A stretch of DNA of 64,000 nt from positions 335,537-399,536 of the forward strand of contig CAILMF010000055.1 of NCBI GenBank assembly GCA_903835235.1, written 5' to 3'. This document shows, piece after piece, positions 1 to 8,999 of the stretch. Position numbers and translations under genes: made by a program. How positions within the stretch are numbered: position 1 is the first letter of the stretch; every line of letters begins with the position of its first letter. The DNA comes from an uncultured Rhodospirillales bacterium (GTDB lineage: Bacteria; Pseudomonadota; Alphaproteobacteria; Acetobacterales; Acetobacteraceae). The notes below the pieces were generated by a model. The model did not search any database. It had not been told where the DNA came from and worked only from the letters and a program-made list of their open reading frames with translations.

Positions 1-1220
1 TCCGGCGCGAAGGGGCCATGGCAGGCGCACGCAAGAATATGCTGCGCCAGCACGTCCAAGCCCCCCGGCCGTGGCGGGTCGCCATCCAGCTCGCTCGCGG
101 CAATGGCCTCCACCGCCGCGGTGCATTCCACCACCTCGAAGCGGTTGCTCGGCACCAGCACTGCCAGAGAAGGCTCGTCCATCCGGTGATTGGCCCGGCC
201 GACGCGCTGCAACAGGCGGGAGACGCCCTTCGGCGCGCCCACCTGCACCACCTGATCGACAGCGCCCCAGTCGATGCCAAGGTCCAGCGACGCCGTCGCC
301 ACCACCGCGCGCAGCCGGCCTTCCGCCATGGCGGCTTCCACCTTGCGGCGTTGTTCCACCGTCAGGCTGCCATGGTGCAGGGCGATGGGCAGGTTGGCGT
401 CGTTCAGCTTCCACAGCGCCTGGAAGATCAGTTCTGCTTGTGCGCGCGTATTGACGAAGACGATGCTGACCTTGGCCTGCTGCAACCGGGCATAGATCTC
501 GGGCGCGCTGGCCAGGCCCATATGCCCTCCCCAGGGCAGGTGACCCTCCGGCAGCATCACGTCCAGCCGCGGCGCCACGCCGCCACGGCCGATCACCAGC
601 CGCACATCGGCGGGGCGCCCGCGCGGGGAAAGCCAGGCGCGCAGCGCATCCGGGTGCGCCACGGTGGCGGAAAGCCCCACCCGCCGCAGCCCTGGCGCCA
701 GCGCCTGCAAGCGGGAAAGACACAGCGAAAGCTGGTCGCCCCGCTTGGTGCCGGCCAGCGCATGCGCCTCATCCACCACCACCGCGGCCAGGCCGGCGAA
801 CATCCTGATGGCATCGGGCAGGGAGAGCAGCAGCGTCAGGCTCTCCGGCGTGGTCAGCAGCAGGTTGGGCGGTGCCTCCCGCTGGCGGGCACGGCGGTTG
901 GCCGGGGTGTCGCCGGTGCGGGTCTCAATGCTGATGGGCAGCGCCATCTCCGTCACCGGCGCCATCAGGTTGCGGGCGATATCCACCGCCAGCGCCTTCA
1001 ACGGCGAGATGTAGAGCGTGTGCAGGCCGTCACGCGGGCGCTCGGCCAGTTCCACCAGGCTGGGCAGGAAGCCCGCCAGCGTCTTGCCGCCGCCGGTCGG
1101 CGCGACCAGCAGCGCGCTTTCGCCCGCGCGGGCAGCCGCAAGCAGCGCCAGCTGGTGCGGCCGTGGCGACCAGCCGCGGGCGGCGAACCAACCCGCAAAG
1201 AGTTCCGGCAATGTTCCCAT
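1..1220 (-). CDS. Ligase-associated DEXH-box DNA helicase (Lhr-like), 3' end beyond window
   Basis: Superfamily 2 helicase of the type that travels with an ATP-dependent DNA ligase and an MBL-fold exonuclease, presumed to act in DNA repair. Translating the minus strand from ATG at 1220 gives 406 codons without a stop, running off the left edge. Walker A APTGGGKT lies at residues 40-47, the Walker B/DEXH box reads VVVDEAHAL, the SAT motif is VGLSATVAHP, and motif VI is QRVGRANHR. The start is the first ATG after an in-frame stop; no strong Shine-Dalgarno precedes it. The family is roughly 800 residues, so about the C-terminal half is missing here. The cognate exonuclease and ligase lie 1.8 kb away on the other strand, separated by a kinase and a pseudogene, whereas these genes are usually contiguous. 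Confidence 0.9.
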   Translation of the reverse strand, partial: MGTLPELFAGWFAARGWSPRPHQLALLAAARAGESALLVAPTGGGKTLAGFLPSLVELAERPRDGLHTLYISPLKALAVDIARNLMAPVTEMALPISIETRTGDTPANRRARQREAPPNLLLTTPESLTLLLSLPDAIRMFAGLAAVVVDEAHALAGTKRGDQLSLCLSRLQALAPGLRRVGLSATVAHPDALRAWLSPRGRPADVRLVIGRGGVAPRLDVMLPEGHLPWGGHMGLASAPEIYARLQQAKVSIVFVNTRAQAELIFQALWKLNDANLPIALHHGSLTVEQRRKVEAAMAEGRLRAVVATASLDLGIDWGAVDQVVQVGAPKGVSRLLQRVGRANHRMDEPSLAVLVPSNRFEVVECTAAVEAIAASELDGDPPRPGGLDVLAQHILACACHGPFAP

Positions 1221-1335
1221 TCGTGGCCATCATGGCGATCATTCGCCAAAGCCGGAAGCGGCTTGCGGTATCGCAGGTCGCCGTTCCGCCAGGCGACACA
1301 TTCTCCGTGCCGCACACGCAACAGGCGAGACGGCG

Positions 1336-1759
1336 ATGCGCAGGTCAGACGTCGACCTGACCGACCCTTCGGCGGTGCTGCGGCGGTTCCTCGGCCTCGG
1401 CTAGGTGCCGCACATCCTGTCCAGGTGGCAGAACATGGCGCGGTCCGCGGCCTTCTGCGGCAAGGTGCTGCCCTATCCCGAGGTGGTGCTCTACGGGGTC
1501 CTCGCGGCCGAGACGGTCAGCCTGCTGGGGCTGATCTGCAACATCCTGGTCAACTGGGTGGGGCTGGTTTCCACCGGTGCCATGGCCATCGTCATCTTCG
1601 CCACCAGGGGCGACGGCCGGATGAGGAAGCTGGGCGGCGAGGAATATCTGGTGCTGTGGGGCCTCGGCTCCTTCTCCCTGGCCGTGGCGGCCGGGAAGCG
1701 CGACGTGGCCGAGCATGGCCCCCCCCGCGCTGTTCTTCCCGCACACACCGGCGGCCTGA
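1336..1759 (+). pseudogene. DoxX-family membrane protein, broken by an amber codon and a poly-C frameshift
   Basis: From ATG 1336 (AGGCGAG upstream) the frame reads MRRSDVDLTDPSAVLRR, then meets TAG at 1402-1404, then continues in frame with hydrophobic segments typical of DoxX proteins (FCGKVLPYPEVVLYGVLAAE, then LLGLICNILVNWVGLVSTG and EEYLVLWGLGSFSLAVAAG). At the run of eight C at 1719-1726 the original frame becomes nonsense, while the neighbouring frame reads ALFFPHTPAA and stops at 1757-1759. Repairing both lesions gives about 141 residues, the normal DoxX length. The family is small four-helix inner-membrane proteins of poorly defined redox-related role. A sequencing error could explain the homopolymer slip, less easily the TAG. 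The remaining frame from 1405 could only make a truncated product. Confidence 0.7.
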
Positions 1760-1798
1760 AGCCTGGCGCCCCGGCCGCGCGGCGCCAGCGGCAAACGC

Positions 1799-2899
1799 TC
1801 AAACCGCCGCGAGGTCGGGCGATGGGTCCGGCGCGGCGAAGTGCAGGCGCAGCCGGGTGCCGCTGGTGCCCTCGGGCGCCGCTTCCACCACCAGCCGGCT
1901 GCCGGCCTGGCCCGCCAGTCGCGCCGCCAGGTGCAGGCCCAGCCCGCCGCCGCCGGGCATGTCCGGCAGGCCGATGCCGTCATCGGCCACTTCCAGCTCA
2001 GCCAACGCGGGGCTCAGCCGGCGCAGCGTAACGCGCACCACGCCGTCGCTGCCCGGCGGGAAGGCGTGGTGCAGCGCGTTGGTGGTCAGCTCGTTGACGA
2101 TCAGCGCCAGCGGCGCCGCCTGGCGCACCGGTACGGCGATGCCGGCGGCCACCACGCCATGCAGCCGGCTGCGCGCCTGCCCCGCCAGGTCGCAGGCGGC
2201 CTGGGCCGCGGCGATCACCTCCGGCCCCAGGTCAACCGTGGCGGAGCTGGCCATATGGAACATGCGGTCCTGCACCTGGGTGGCCAGCAGCACGCGGGCG
2301 GCGGCGCCGCGCAGTGCCGCGGCCACCACCGGGTCGCGGCTGCGCCCGGCCTGCAGGTTCAGCACCGAACTGGTGGCCTGGGCGTTGTTGCGGACACGAT
2401 GCTGCAACTCCTGCACCAGGGAATCGCGTTCCTCCGCGATGCGCCGGCGTTCGGACTGGGCCTGGATGTCCGTGACATCCAGGCTCTGCGCCAACAGGTG
2501 CACCAGCGTGCCCGCATGGAACAGCGGGTGGCCTTCCTCCACCATGCCGCGCCAGGCGCCATCCGCGCGGCGCAGCCGGTATTCCAGCCGGAAGCTGGCC
2601 TGCTGCGCCACGGCGTGGTCCAGCGCGGCCCGGCAGGCCGGCAGGTCCGCCGGGTGGACTGCCGTTTCCCAGCCGCGGCCACGGGCCTGGTCGGCGCTCA
2701 GCCCGGTGAACGTCATCCAGGCCTGGTTGACGAAGCCACACAACCCCAGCGGGTCCGTGCAGCGCAGCAGCGCCGGCATGCCGTGGGCGGCCTGCGCCCA
2801 GGGCATCCGCGCCTGTTCCATGCCTTGGCCGGCCGAGCCGATATTGCGCGAGACCTGCATCCATTGCTCCGTGCAGGCGGCGTGGGACGCGTCCATCAT
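1799..2899 (-). CDS. PAS-domain sensor histidine kinase (HisKA_2 type)
   Basis: Soluble sensor kinase of 366 residues. A PAS fold spans about 40-145 (FVNQAWMTFTGLSADQARG, then HPADLPACR). The dimerisation/phosphoacceptor segment ELQHRVRNNAQATSSVLNLQ carries His167, followed by an HATPase domain with N-box NELTTNALHHAF, G1 ADDGIGLPD and G2 GGGLGLHLAARL. No membrane segment or LOV cysteine motif is visible, so the signal is probably cytoplasmic. The open frame extends far upstream, but ATG 2899 has AAGGGA 7-12 bases before it and begins just where recognisable protein starts. No response regulator is adjacent, so it is an orphan kinase. It sits between the helicase and exonuclease genes and shares a short divergent gap with the latter. 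Confidence 0.85.
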   Translation of the reverse strand: MMDASHAACTEQWMQVSRNIGSAGQGMEQARMPWAQAAHGMPALLRCTDPLGLCGFVNQAWMTFTGLSADQARGRGWETAVHPADLPACRAALDHAVAQQASFRLEYRLRRADGAWRGMVEEGHPLFHAGTLVHLLAQSLDVTDIQAQSERRRIAEERDSLVQELQHRVRNNAQATSSVLNLQAGRSRDPVVAAALRGAAARVLLATQVQDRMFHMASSATVDLGPEVIAAAQAACDLAGQARSRLHGVVAAGIAVPVRQAAPLALIVNELTTNALHHAFPPGSDGVVRVTLRRLSPALAELEVADDGIGLPDMPGGGGLGLHLAARLAGQAGSRLVVEAAPEGTSGTRLRLHFAAPDPSPDLAAV

Positions 2900-3013
2900 C
2901 GCCTGGTCCCTTGCCAGACGCCGGAGCCGGCAAGTGGTTCCGTGCGCGGTGCAAAGCGGCAGCGGTGATGCCCAGGGCTTGACCGGCCGCCAGGCCAGCG
3001 TACCTGTGACCCC

Positions 3014-4069
3014 ATGGCAATCGGCGCCCCGCATCCGGAGACCTGGCTGAAGGTGACGCCGGCGGGGCTGTACTGCGAGCCCGGCGGTTTCTACGTGGAC
3101 CCGGTGCGCGCGGTTGAACGCGCGGTGATCAGCCATGGCCATGCCGACCACGCCCGCCCGGGGCATGGCGCCGTGCTGGGCACCGCGGCAACCCTGGCGA
3201 TCATGGCGGCGCGGATGGGCGCGGGGCGGATCGGCGTGCCGCAGGCATTGCGGTATGGCGAGGTGCTGGAGATCGGCGGCGTGCGGCTTTGGCTGGCGCC
3301 GGCCGGGCATGTGCTGGGCAGCGCGCAGGTCTGCCTGGAATGGCGCGGCAGCCGGGCCGTGGTCTCCGGCGACTACAAGCGGCAGCGCGACCCCAGCTGC
3401 GCGCCGTTTCTCGTGACCCCCTGCGACGTCTTCGTGACCGAGGCGACCTTCGCCCTGCCGGTGTTCCGCCACCCCTCGCCGGAGGGAGAGGTGGCGAAGC
3501 TGCTGCGCAGCGTGGCGCTGTTTCCGGAACGAACGCACGTTGTCGGCTGCTACGCCCTGGGCAAATGCCAGCGGCTGATCATGCTGCTGCGGGAAGCCGG
3601 CTGGGACCGGCCGATCTACCTGCATGGCGCGCAGCAGAAGCTGTGCACGCTGTATGAGGAGCTGGGCGTGAAGCTCGGCCTTCTGCCCGGCGCCACGGTG
3701 GCGAACAAATCAGAGATGGTCGGCGGCATTGTGCTGGCGCCGCCTTCCGCGGTGCAGGACCGCTGGGCGCGGCGGCTCAGCGACCCCGTGGTGGTGGCGG
3801 CCAGCGGCTGGATGCGGGTGCGGCAGCGGGCGAAGATGGGCGGCGTGGAACTGCCGCTGGTCATCAGCGACCACGCCGACTGGGACGACCTGAACCGCAC
3901 GATCGACGAGGTGGGTGCGCCCGAGGTCTGGGTGACCCATGGCCGCGACGACGCGCTGGTGCACGCCATGGCCCAGCGCGGCATCCGCGGCCGGGCGCTG
4001 CACCTGGTGGGGCTGGGCGAGGAGGACGAGGCGGAGCCCGCGCCAGACGACGCGGCGGTACCGGCATGA
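3014..4069 (+). CDS. Ligase-associated DNA exonuclease (MBL fold / beta-CASP-like)
   Basis: Metallo-beta-lactamase-fold nuclease of 351 residues, of the family found next to ATP-dependent ligases, expected to trim DNA ends before sealing. The metal-binding HxHxDH motif is SHGHADHARPGH with His41, His43, Asp45 and His46. Further blocks are APAGHVLGSAQV (third metal ligand), VSGDYKRQRDPS, a C-terminal ISDHADWDDLN and VWVTHGRDDALV. Its stop codon overlaps the ligase start (ATGA at 4066-4069), so the two are translationally coupled. The acidic tail (EEDEAEPAPDD) is probably not part of the catalytic fold. Confidence 0.9.
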   Translation: MAIGAPHPETWLKVTPAGLYCEPGGFYVDPVRAVERAVISHGHADHARPGHGAVLGTAATLAIMAARMGAGRIGVPQALRYGEVLEIGGVRLWLAPAGHVLGSAQVCLEWRGSRAVVSGDYKRQRDPSCAPFLVTPCDVFVTEATFALPVFRHPSPEGEVAKLLRSVALFPERTHVVGCYALGKCQRLIMLLREAGWDRPIYLHGAQQKLCTLYEELGVKLGLLPGATVANKSEMVGGIVLAPPSAVQDRWARRLSDPVVVAASGWMRVRQRAKMGGVELPLVISDHADWDDLNRTIDEVGAPEVWVTHGRDDALVHAMAQRGIRGRALHLVGLGEEDEAEPAPDDAAVPA

Positions 4070-5673
4070 GCCTGCCCGCCTTTGCCGAGCTGCTGGAACG
4101 CCTGGTCTTCACCCCCGGCCGCAATGCCAAGCTGGCGCTGCTGCGCGGCTGGTTCCAGGCGCAGCCGGACCCGGACCGCGGCATCGGCCTGGCGGCGCTG
4201 ACCGAAGAGCTGAAATTCTCCGCCGCCAAGCCCGCGATGGTGCGGGAGCTGGTGGCCGGCCGCGTCGACCAGGTGCTGCTGGCGCTTTCGCATGATTACG
4301 TCGGTGATTTCGCCGAGACGGTGGCGCTGATCTGGCCTGTCCGTGAAGGCGTTAACGCACCGCCGCCGACCCTCGCAGAGGTGGTGGAGGCGCTGGAGAC
4401 CACGCCCAAGGCGGAGCTGCCGGCGCTGATCGCGGGTTGGCTGGACACGCTGGATGCCACCGGGCGCTTTGCGCTGATAAAACTGGTCACCGGCGGGCTG
4501 CGCGTCGGTGTCTCAGCCCGGCTGGCCCGGGTGGCGCTGGCGGAGTGGAGCGGCCAGCCGGTGGCGGATATCGAGGAAATCTGGCACGGCATCGCGCCGC
4601 CCTACCTCCCCATCTTCCGCTGGCTTGAAGGCCAGGCCGAGCGCCCGGACCCGCTGGACACACCGGTGTTCCGCCCGCTGATGCTGGCCCACCCGCTGGA
4701 GGACAGCGACATCGCCGCGCTGGAGCCCGCGGCCTGGCGCGCCGAGTGGAAATGGGACGGCATTCGCGTGCAACTGGTCAGCGGCCCCGGCGGAAGGCGG
4801 CTGTGGAGCCGCGGTGGCGAGGATGTTTCCGGCGCCTTCCCCGAGATCACGGCGGCGATGGATTTCCACGGCGTGCTGGATGGCGAGTTGCTGGTGGTGC
4901 GGGATGGCGTCGTCGCGCCCTTCGCCGATCTGCAGCAGCGGCTGAACCGCAAGACCGTCGGCGCCAAGCTGCAGAAGGACCATCCGGCGGGGGTGCGGCT
5001 GTACGACCTGCTGTTCGACGGCACCGAGGATTTGCGCGCGCTGCCCTTCGATGAACGTCGGCTGCGGCTGGAAGCCTTCGTCGCGCGGGAGCAGCCGCGG
5101 CGGATGGACCTCTCCGTGCAGATCGCCTTCGCCAGCATGCCGCAACTGGCGGAAGTGCGGGCCGGCGCGCGCGCGGCCTCGATTGAAGGATTGATGCTGA
5201 AGCGCGGCGACAGCCCCTATGTCGCGGGACGGGTGAAGGGCCTGTGGTGGAAGTGGAAGCGCGACCCGCTGAGCGTGGACGCGGTGCTGATGTACGCCCA
5301 GCGTGGCCACGGCAAGCGCAGCAGTTTCTACAGTGACTACACCTTCGGCCTGTGGCGGCCGGACGGGCAGGGCGGCGAGGAACTGGTCCCCATCGGCAAG
5401 GCCTACAGCGGCTACACCGATGAGGAACTGGCCTGGCTGGACAAGTGGATCCGCGCCCACACCACCGCGCGCTTCGGCCCGGTGCGGGAGGTGGAGAAGG
5501 AGTTGGTGCTGGAAGTGGTGTTCGACGCGGCGCAGCTTTCCGGCCGGCACAAATCCGGCGTGGCGCTGCGCTTCCCGCGCATCGAACGGATACGGCGGGA
5601 CAAGCCGGCCAGCGAGGCCGACCGGCTGGACAACCTGATGAGCACGATCGCTGCGCCTCCACCTGCGGCTTGA
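4066..5673 (+). CDS. ATP-dependent DNA ligase
   Basis: 535-residue ligase that seals nicks through a covalent lysine-AMP intermediate. An N-terminal DNA-binding domain occupies about residues 1-200 (QPVADIEEIWHGIAPPY near its end). The nucleotidyltransferase domain follows with motif I EWKWDGIRVQL, in which Lys229 is the predicted adenylated residue. Motif III-like DGELLVV, motif IV EGLMLKRGDSPY and motif V LWWKWKRDPLSVDAVLMYAQ come next, then an OB fold ending near RFPRIERIRRDKP. The length and domain order fit the alphaproteobacterial/pseudomonad ligases that pair with an exonuclease and a DEXH helicase. It is distinct from the essential NAD-dependent LigA and has no Ku gene nearby. Confidence 0.93.
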   Translation: MSLPAFAELLERLVFTPGRNAKLALLRGWFQAQPDPDRGIGLAALTEELKFSAAKPAMVRELVAGRVDQVLLALSHDYVGDFAETVALIWPVREGVNAPPPTLAEVVEALETTPKAELPALIAGWLDTLDATGRFALIKLVTGGLRVGVSARLARVALAEWSGQPVADIEEIWHGIAPPYLPIFRWLEGQAERPDPLDTPVFRPLMLAHPLEDSDIAALEPAAWRAEWKWDGIRVQLVSGPGGRRLWSRGGEDVSGAFPEITAAMDFHGVLDGELLVVRDGVVAPFADLQQRLNRKTVGAKLQKDHPAGVRLYDLLFDGTEDLRALPFDERRLRLEAFVAREQPRRMDLSVQIAFASMPQLAEVRAGARAASIEGLMLKRGDSPYVAGRVKGLWWKWKRDPLSVDAVLMYAQRGHGKRSSFYSDYTFGLWRPDGQGGEELVPIGKAYSGYTDEELAWLDKWIRAHTTARFGPVREVEKELVLEVVFDAAQLSGRHKSGVALRFPRIERIRRDKPASEADRLDNLMSTIAAPPPAA

Positions 5674-5728
5674 CAGGTCGACCGACCAAATGGGCTACTG
5701 CGACCAAAGCCCGCCGAGGAAACCGCCC

Positions 5729-6910
5729 ATGTCCGTCGCCCTGCAGCAGCCTGTCCAGGACCCCTTGGCCGCGGTGCGCGCCGTGGCGCCGCTGCTGGAA
5801 GCCGGCGGCGCCTACAGCGACCGCGCCGGCTGCCTGGACCCCGCGGTGGTGCAGGCGCTGCAGCAGGCCGACCTGTTCCGCCTGCTGATGCCGCGGCGGA
5901 TCGGTGGCGCGCAGGTGCCGCCCGTGGTCTATGTCCAGGTCATCGAGGAACTGGCGAAGCATGACGGCAGCGCCGCCTGGTGCGTCAACCAGGCCAGCGG
6001 CATCGGCATGGGCTGTTCCCACCTGCCGCATGCGGCGGCGCAGCAGGTCTGGGGCAACCCGCAGGGCATCGCCGCCTGGGGGCCGCCGGCCAGCAAGGCC
6101 ATCAGCATGCGCGCGGTGCCCGGCGGCTACCGGGTGGACTATGACGGCAACTTCGCCTCCGGCAGCACCCACGCCACCTGGCTGGGCGGCTTCATCCAGG
6201 TGAAGGAGGCGGATGGCAGCCCGCGCCTGATGGCCGACGGCAAGGGCGAGCTGCGCGCCTTCGTGGTGCCGAAGGCGGCGGCGACCATGACGGTGGACTG
6301 GGACGTGCTGGGCCTGCGCGGCACCGGCAGCAACAGCTACAGCCTGCGCGACGTCTTCGTGCCGGCCGAGCATACCTGGGTGCGCGACGGCGACAGCCCG
6401 GACCCCGACCCCTACTACCGCTTCCGCGCCGGCCAGGTCTGGGCCGGCGGTTTCGCCAGCATCTCCCTGGGGCTGGCGCAGGGCATGCTGGACGCCTTCA
6501 TCGACCTGGCGACCAACAAGATCCCGCGCGACGAGGCCAGCCCGCTGCGCGAGAGCGGCGTGGTGCAGCACGAGGTGGCGCTGTGCCATGCCAAGCTGGG
6601 CGCCGCCCGGCTGTATTATCGCGCGGCGCTGGAGGAGTTCGTCGCGGAGCTGCGCTCGCGGCAGACGCCGACGCTGGACATGCGGATCGCGTATCGGCTG
6701 GCGGCGACGCATGCCATCCACAGCGCGCGCGAGGTGGGCGAGACGATCTACGACGCCGCCGGCGCGACCGCGATCTTCAACAACGGCGCCTTCTCCCGCC
6801 GCTACCGCGACCTGCGGACGGTGACGCAGCAGCTGAACGGGCGGAAGGCGCATTATGCCAATGTCGGCCGGCACCTGCTGGGGCTGAAGCCGGCGATGAT
6901 CGGGCTGTAG
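5729..6910 (+). CDS. Acyl-CoA dehydrogenase-family flavoprotein (flavin-dependent monooxygenase-like)
   Basis: 393-residue protein with the acyl-CoA dehydrogenase fold. The N-terminal helical domain has LFRLLMPRRIGGAQVPP and HDGSAAWCVNQASG, the middle beta domain has DWDVLGLRGTGSNSYSL and DVFVP, and the C-terminal helical domain ends QQLNGRKAHYANVGRHLLGL. The GTGSNSYS pattern and the lack of an obvious catalytic glutamate position resemble the HsaA/pigment-hydroxylase branch of the fold, which uses reduced flavin to oxygenate substrates, rather than beta-oxidation enzymes. ATG 5729 is preferred over the upstream in-frame ATG at 5690 because it has GAGGAAA just ahead. It starts 55 bases after the ligase gene, so it may be read with it. 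The substrate is unknown. Confidence 0.8.
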   Translation: MSVALQQPVQDPLAAVRAVAPLLEAGGAYSDRAGCLDPAVVQALQQADLFRLLMPRRIGGAQVPPVVYVQVIEELAKHDGSAAWCVNQASGIGMGCSHLPHAAAQQVWGNPQGIAAWGPPASKAISMRAVPGGYRVDYDGNFASGSTHATWLGGFIQVKEADGSPRLMADGKGELRAFVVPKAAATMTVDWDVLGLRGTGSNSYSLRDVFVPAEHTWVRDGDSPDPDPYYRFRAGQVWAGGFASISLGLAQGMLDAFIDLATNKIPRDEASPLRESGVVQHEVALCHAKLGAARLYYRAALEEFVAELRSRQTPTLDMRIAYRLAATHAIHSAREVGETIYDAAGATAIFNNGAFSRRYRDLRTVTQQLNGRKAHYANVGRHLLGLKPAMIGL

Positions 6911-6960
6911 CGCATGGTCTGCGCCTGACAGCGTCTCTCGCCGCTTCCGTCCCGGTCGCC

Positions 6961-7737
6961 TCAGCCCGGCGCGTAGGTGTTGGCCAGCGTGCCCACCCCG
7001 TCGATGCTGACCTCCACCACCATGCCCGGCCGCATCGGCAGTGCGCCCACCGAGGTGCCGCAGGCAATGACGTCGCCCGGCCGCAGCGTGACCTCACGTG
7101 ACAGCAGGCTGACGATGCGCGCCGGCGGCAGGATCATGTCGGCCAGCGGATAGTCCTGCCGGCCGCGCCCGTTCAGCGCCACCTTGCAGCGGGCCGCCGC
7201 CCAGTCCAGGCCCGTGGCGATGCAGGGGCCGATGGGGCCGAAGCTGTCGCAGCCCTTGGCCCGCGCCCATTGCGGAAAGCTGGGGTCGGCGTGCAGCAGG
7301 TCCAGCGCGGTCACGTCATTGACGCAGGTATAGCCGAAGATCGCGGCTGCGGCGGTGGCTTCGTCGGCGTCCTTGACCTCGCTGCCGATGACGATGCCGA
7401 GTTCGCCCTCATAGATCACCTTGCCCTGGTAGCTGCTGGGCGGGCGGATGGCGTCGCCCGGCCCGGCCAGGCTGCCCGGCGCCTTCAGGAACCACAGCGG
7501 GGTTTCCGGAATGGCGTTGCCGGCCTTCGCCGCGGCCTCATGGAAGTTGTTCCACAGGCCGATGAACTGGCCGGGCACCACCGGCGGCAGCAGCGCCAGG
7601 CCCTCGGCCGGCAGCACCTGCCCGGTGGGCGTGGCGCCCGTGAACATGTCGCCCGCATGGACCGCCACCTGGCCATCCGCCAGCGTGCCGAACCCCGTGC
7701 TGCCCTCGCCCGTGGCGAACCTGACCCACTGCGCCAT
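6961..7737 (-). CDS. Fumarylacetoacetate hydrolase-family protein
   Basis: 258-residue FAH-superfamily enzyme, a metal-dependent group that cleaves C-C bonds or hydrates/decarboxylates 2-oxo acids. The metal-binding signature is KVIYEGELGIVIG followed by YTCVNDVTALDLL. FGPIGPCIAT and VIACGTSVGALPMRPG are the usual substrate-pocket blocks. The start ATG 7737 has GGAGGG a few bases upstream; a more upstream ATG at 7803 is less likely. It is divergent from the MFS gene across about 80 bases and convergent with the acyl-CoA-dehydrogenase-like gene. Members include 2-hydroxyhepta-2,4-diene-1,7-dioate isomerases and ureidoglycolate lyases; the sequence does not decide between them. Confidence 0.85.
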   Translation of the reverse strand: MAQWVRFATGEGSTGFGTLADGQVAVHAGDMFTGATPTGQVLPAEGLALLPPVVPGQFIGLWNNFHEAAAKAGNAIPETPLWFLKAPGSLAGPGDAIRPPSSYQGKVIYEGELGIVIGSEVKDADEATAAAAIFGYTCVNDVTALDLLHADPSFPQWARAKGCDSFGPIGPCIATGLDWAAARCKVALNGRGRQDYPLADMILPPARIVSLLSREVTLRPGDVIACGTSVGALPMRPGMVVEVSIDGVGTLANTYAPG

Positions 7738-7820
7738 CCGGCCCTCCCATTCCTGCTGCCCCCCTTTGCCACAAGCCGCGGCAACAGGCACCATGCCGGG
7801 CAATGAACTGAGGAAACGCG

Positions 7821-8999
7821 GTGCGGCTTTTTGCGCAACCGGACTTCTGCCGGCTTTGGTATGTCGGCCTGATCATCTTCGTCGTGCGCTGGCTGGAAAC
7901 GCTGGCGGTGGCCGTCTTCGTCTGGCGCTCGACCGAAAGCGCTTTTCTTGTCGCCATGATGACCATGCTGCGGCTGCTGCCCATGGGGCTGTTCGGCGCC
8001 GTGCTGGGCGCAGTGGCGGAACGGCTGGACCGGCGCTGGGCCATGATCATCGTCGTCGGCACTTCGCTGGGCGTTTCGCTGGTGCTGGCGCTGCTGGCCT
8101 GGTGCGACGCGCTGGCGGTGTGGCACCTGGCCGTTGCCTGCTTCATCAACGGCATCAGCTGGGCCGCGGACAATCCGGTGCGCCGGCTGATGATGGGCGA
8201 GGTCGCCGGGCCCGAGCGCATGGGCGAGGCGATGTCGATCGATGTCGGCAGCAACAATGCCAGCCGCATGCTGGGGCCCATCGTGGGTGGGCTGGTGCTG
8301 GCGGGGCTGGGGATAGAGGGCACCTTCCTGCTCGGCGCCGCGCTGTATGCCACGGCGCTGCCGGCGGCCTTCCTGGTGCGCTATCGCAGCGCGCGCGTCA
8401 CCACGGCGGTCTCCATGCTCGGCCGCATGGCGGAGGGGCTGCGCGCGGTGCGGCAGGACCCGCGGCTGATTGGCATCCTCACCATCACCGTGGTGTTCAA
8501 CGTGTTCGGCTGGGCCTTCACCAGCATGATACCGGTGATGGCGCAGCAGGTGCTGGGGCTGGACACGGTGGCCACGGGTATCCTGGCCAGCATGGATGGT
8601 GTCGGCGCCTTCTTCGGGGCCATCGCCATGGCGATGTGGGCCAGGCCGCCCTGGTACAAGCGGCTTTACATAGGTGGCATGGCCGGCTTCCTGGCCGCGG
8701 TCATCCTGTTTGCGGTGGCGCCCGATGCGCTGCTGGCCGGCGCGGCGCTGTTCATCATCGGCTTCTGCCAGTCCGGCTTTTCCATCATGCAGCCGACGCT
8801 GATCTACCTGGCCACGCCGACCGAATTGCGCAGCCGGGTGCTGGGCATCCTGACGGTTGCCATCGGCATGGGGCCGCTGGGTTTCATCCATGTCGGCCTG
8901 CTGGCGGATGCCATCGGCGTGCAGGCCGCCACCGCGGCCACGGGCGCCGAGGGCCTGCTGGTGCTGCTGCTGACCCGGCGCTGGTGGCGGGCGATATGA
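7821..8999 (+). CDS. MFS transporter (probable exporter)
   Basis: 392-residue membrane protein with about 12 hydrophobic segments. It resembles the MFS_3/enterobactin-exporter branch: short N-terminus (RLFAQPDFCRLWYVG), the loop LGAVAERLDRRWAMI between helices 2 and 3, and GEAMSIDVGSNNASRMLGP in helix 5. GTG 7821 is the start, with TGAGGAAA about eight bases before it. The second half mirrors the first (ELRSRVLGILTVAIGMGPLG). No substrate-specific neighbour is evident; the divergent FAH gene is the only candidate partner. Confidence 0.85.
   Translation: MRLFAQPDFCRLWYVGLIIFVVRWLETLAVAVFVWRSTESAFLVAMMTMLRLLPMGLFGAVLGAVAERLDRRWAMIIVVGTSLGVSLVLALLAWCDALAVWHLAVACFINGISWAADNPVRRLMMGEVAGPERMGEAMSIDVGSNNASRMLGPIVGGLVLAGLGIEGTFLLGAALYATALPAAFLVRYRSARVTTAVSMLGRMAEGLRAVRQDPRLIGILTITVVFNVFGWAFTSMIPVMAQQVLGLDTVATGILASMDGVGAFFGAIAMAMWARPPWYKRLYIGGMAGFLAAVILFAVAPDALLAGAALFIIGFCQSGFSIMQPTLIYLATPTELRSRVLGILTVAIGMGPLGFIHVGLLADAIGVQAATAATGAEGLLVLLLTRRWWRAI

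Noticed and set aside
18..3050. 1010-codon open frame on the + strand covering the helicase, DoxX remnant and kinase
   Set aside because: It is rich in Arg/His/Gln/Ala with no domains, and opposes real minus-strand genes with clear catalytic motifs. High GC makes such long antisense frames common.
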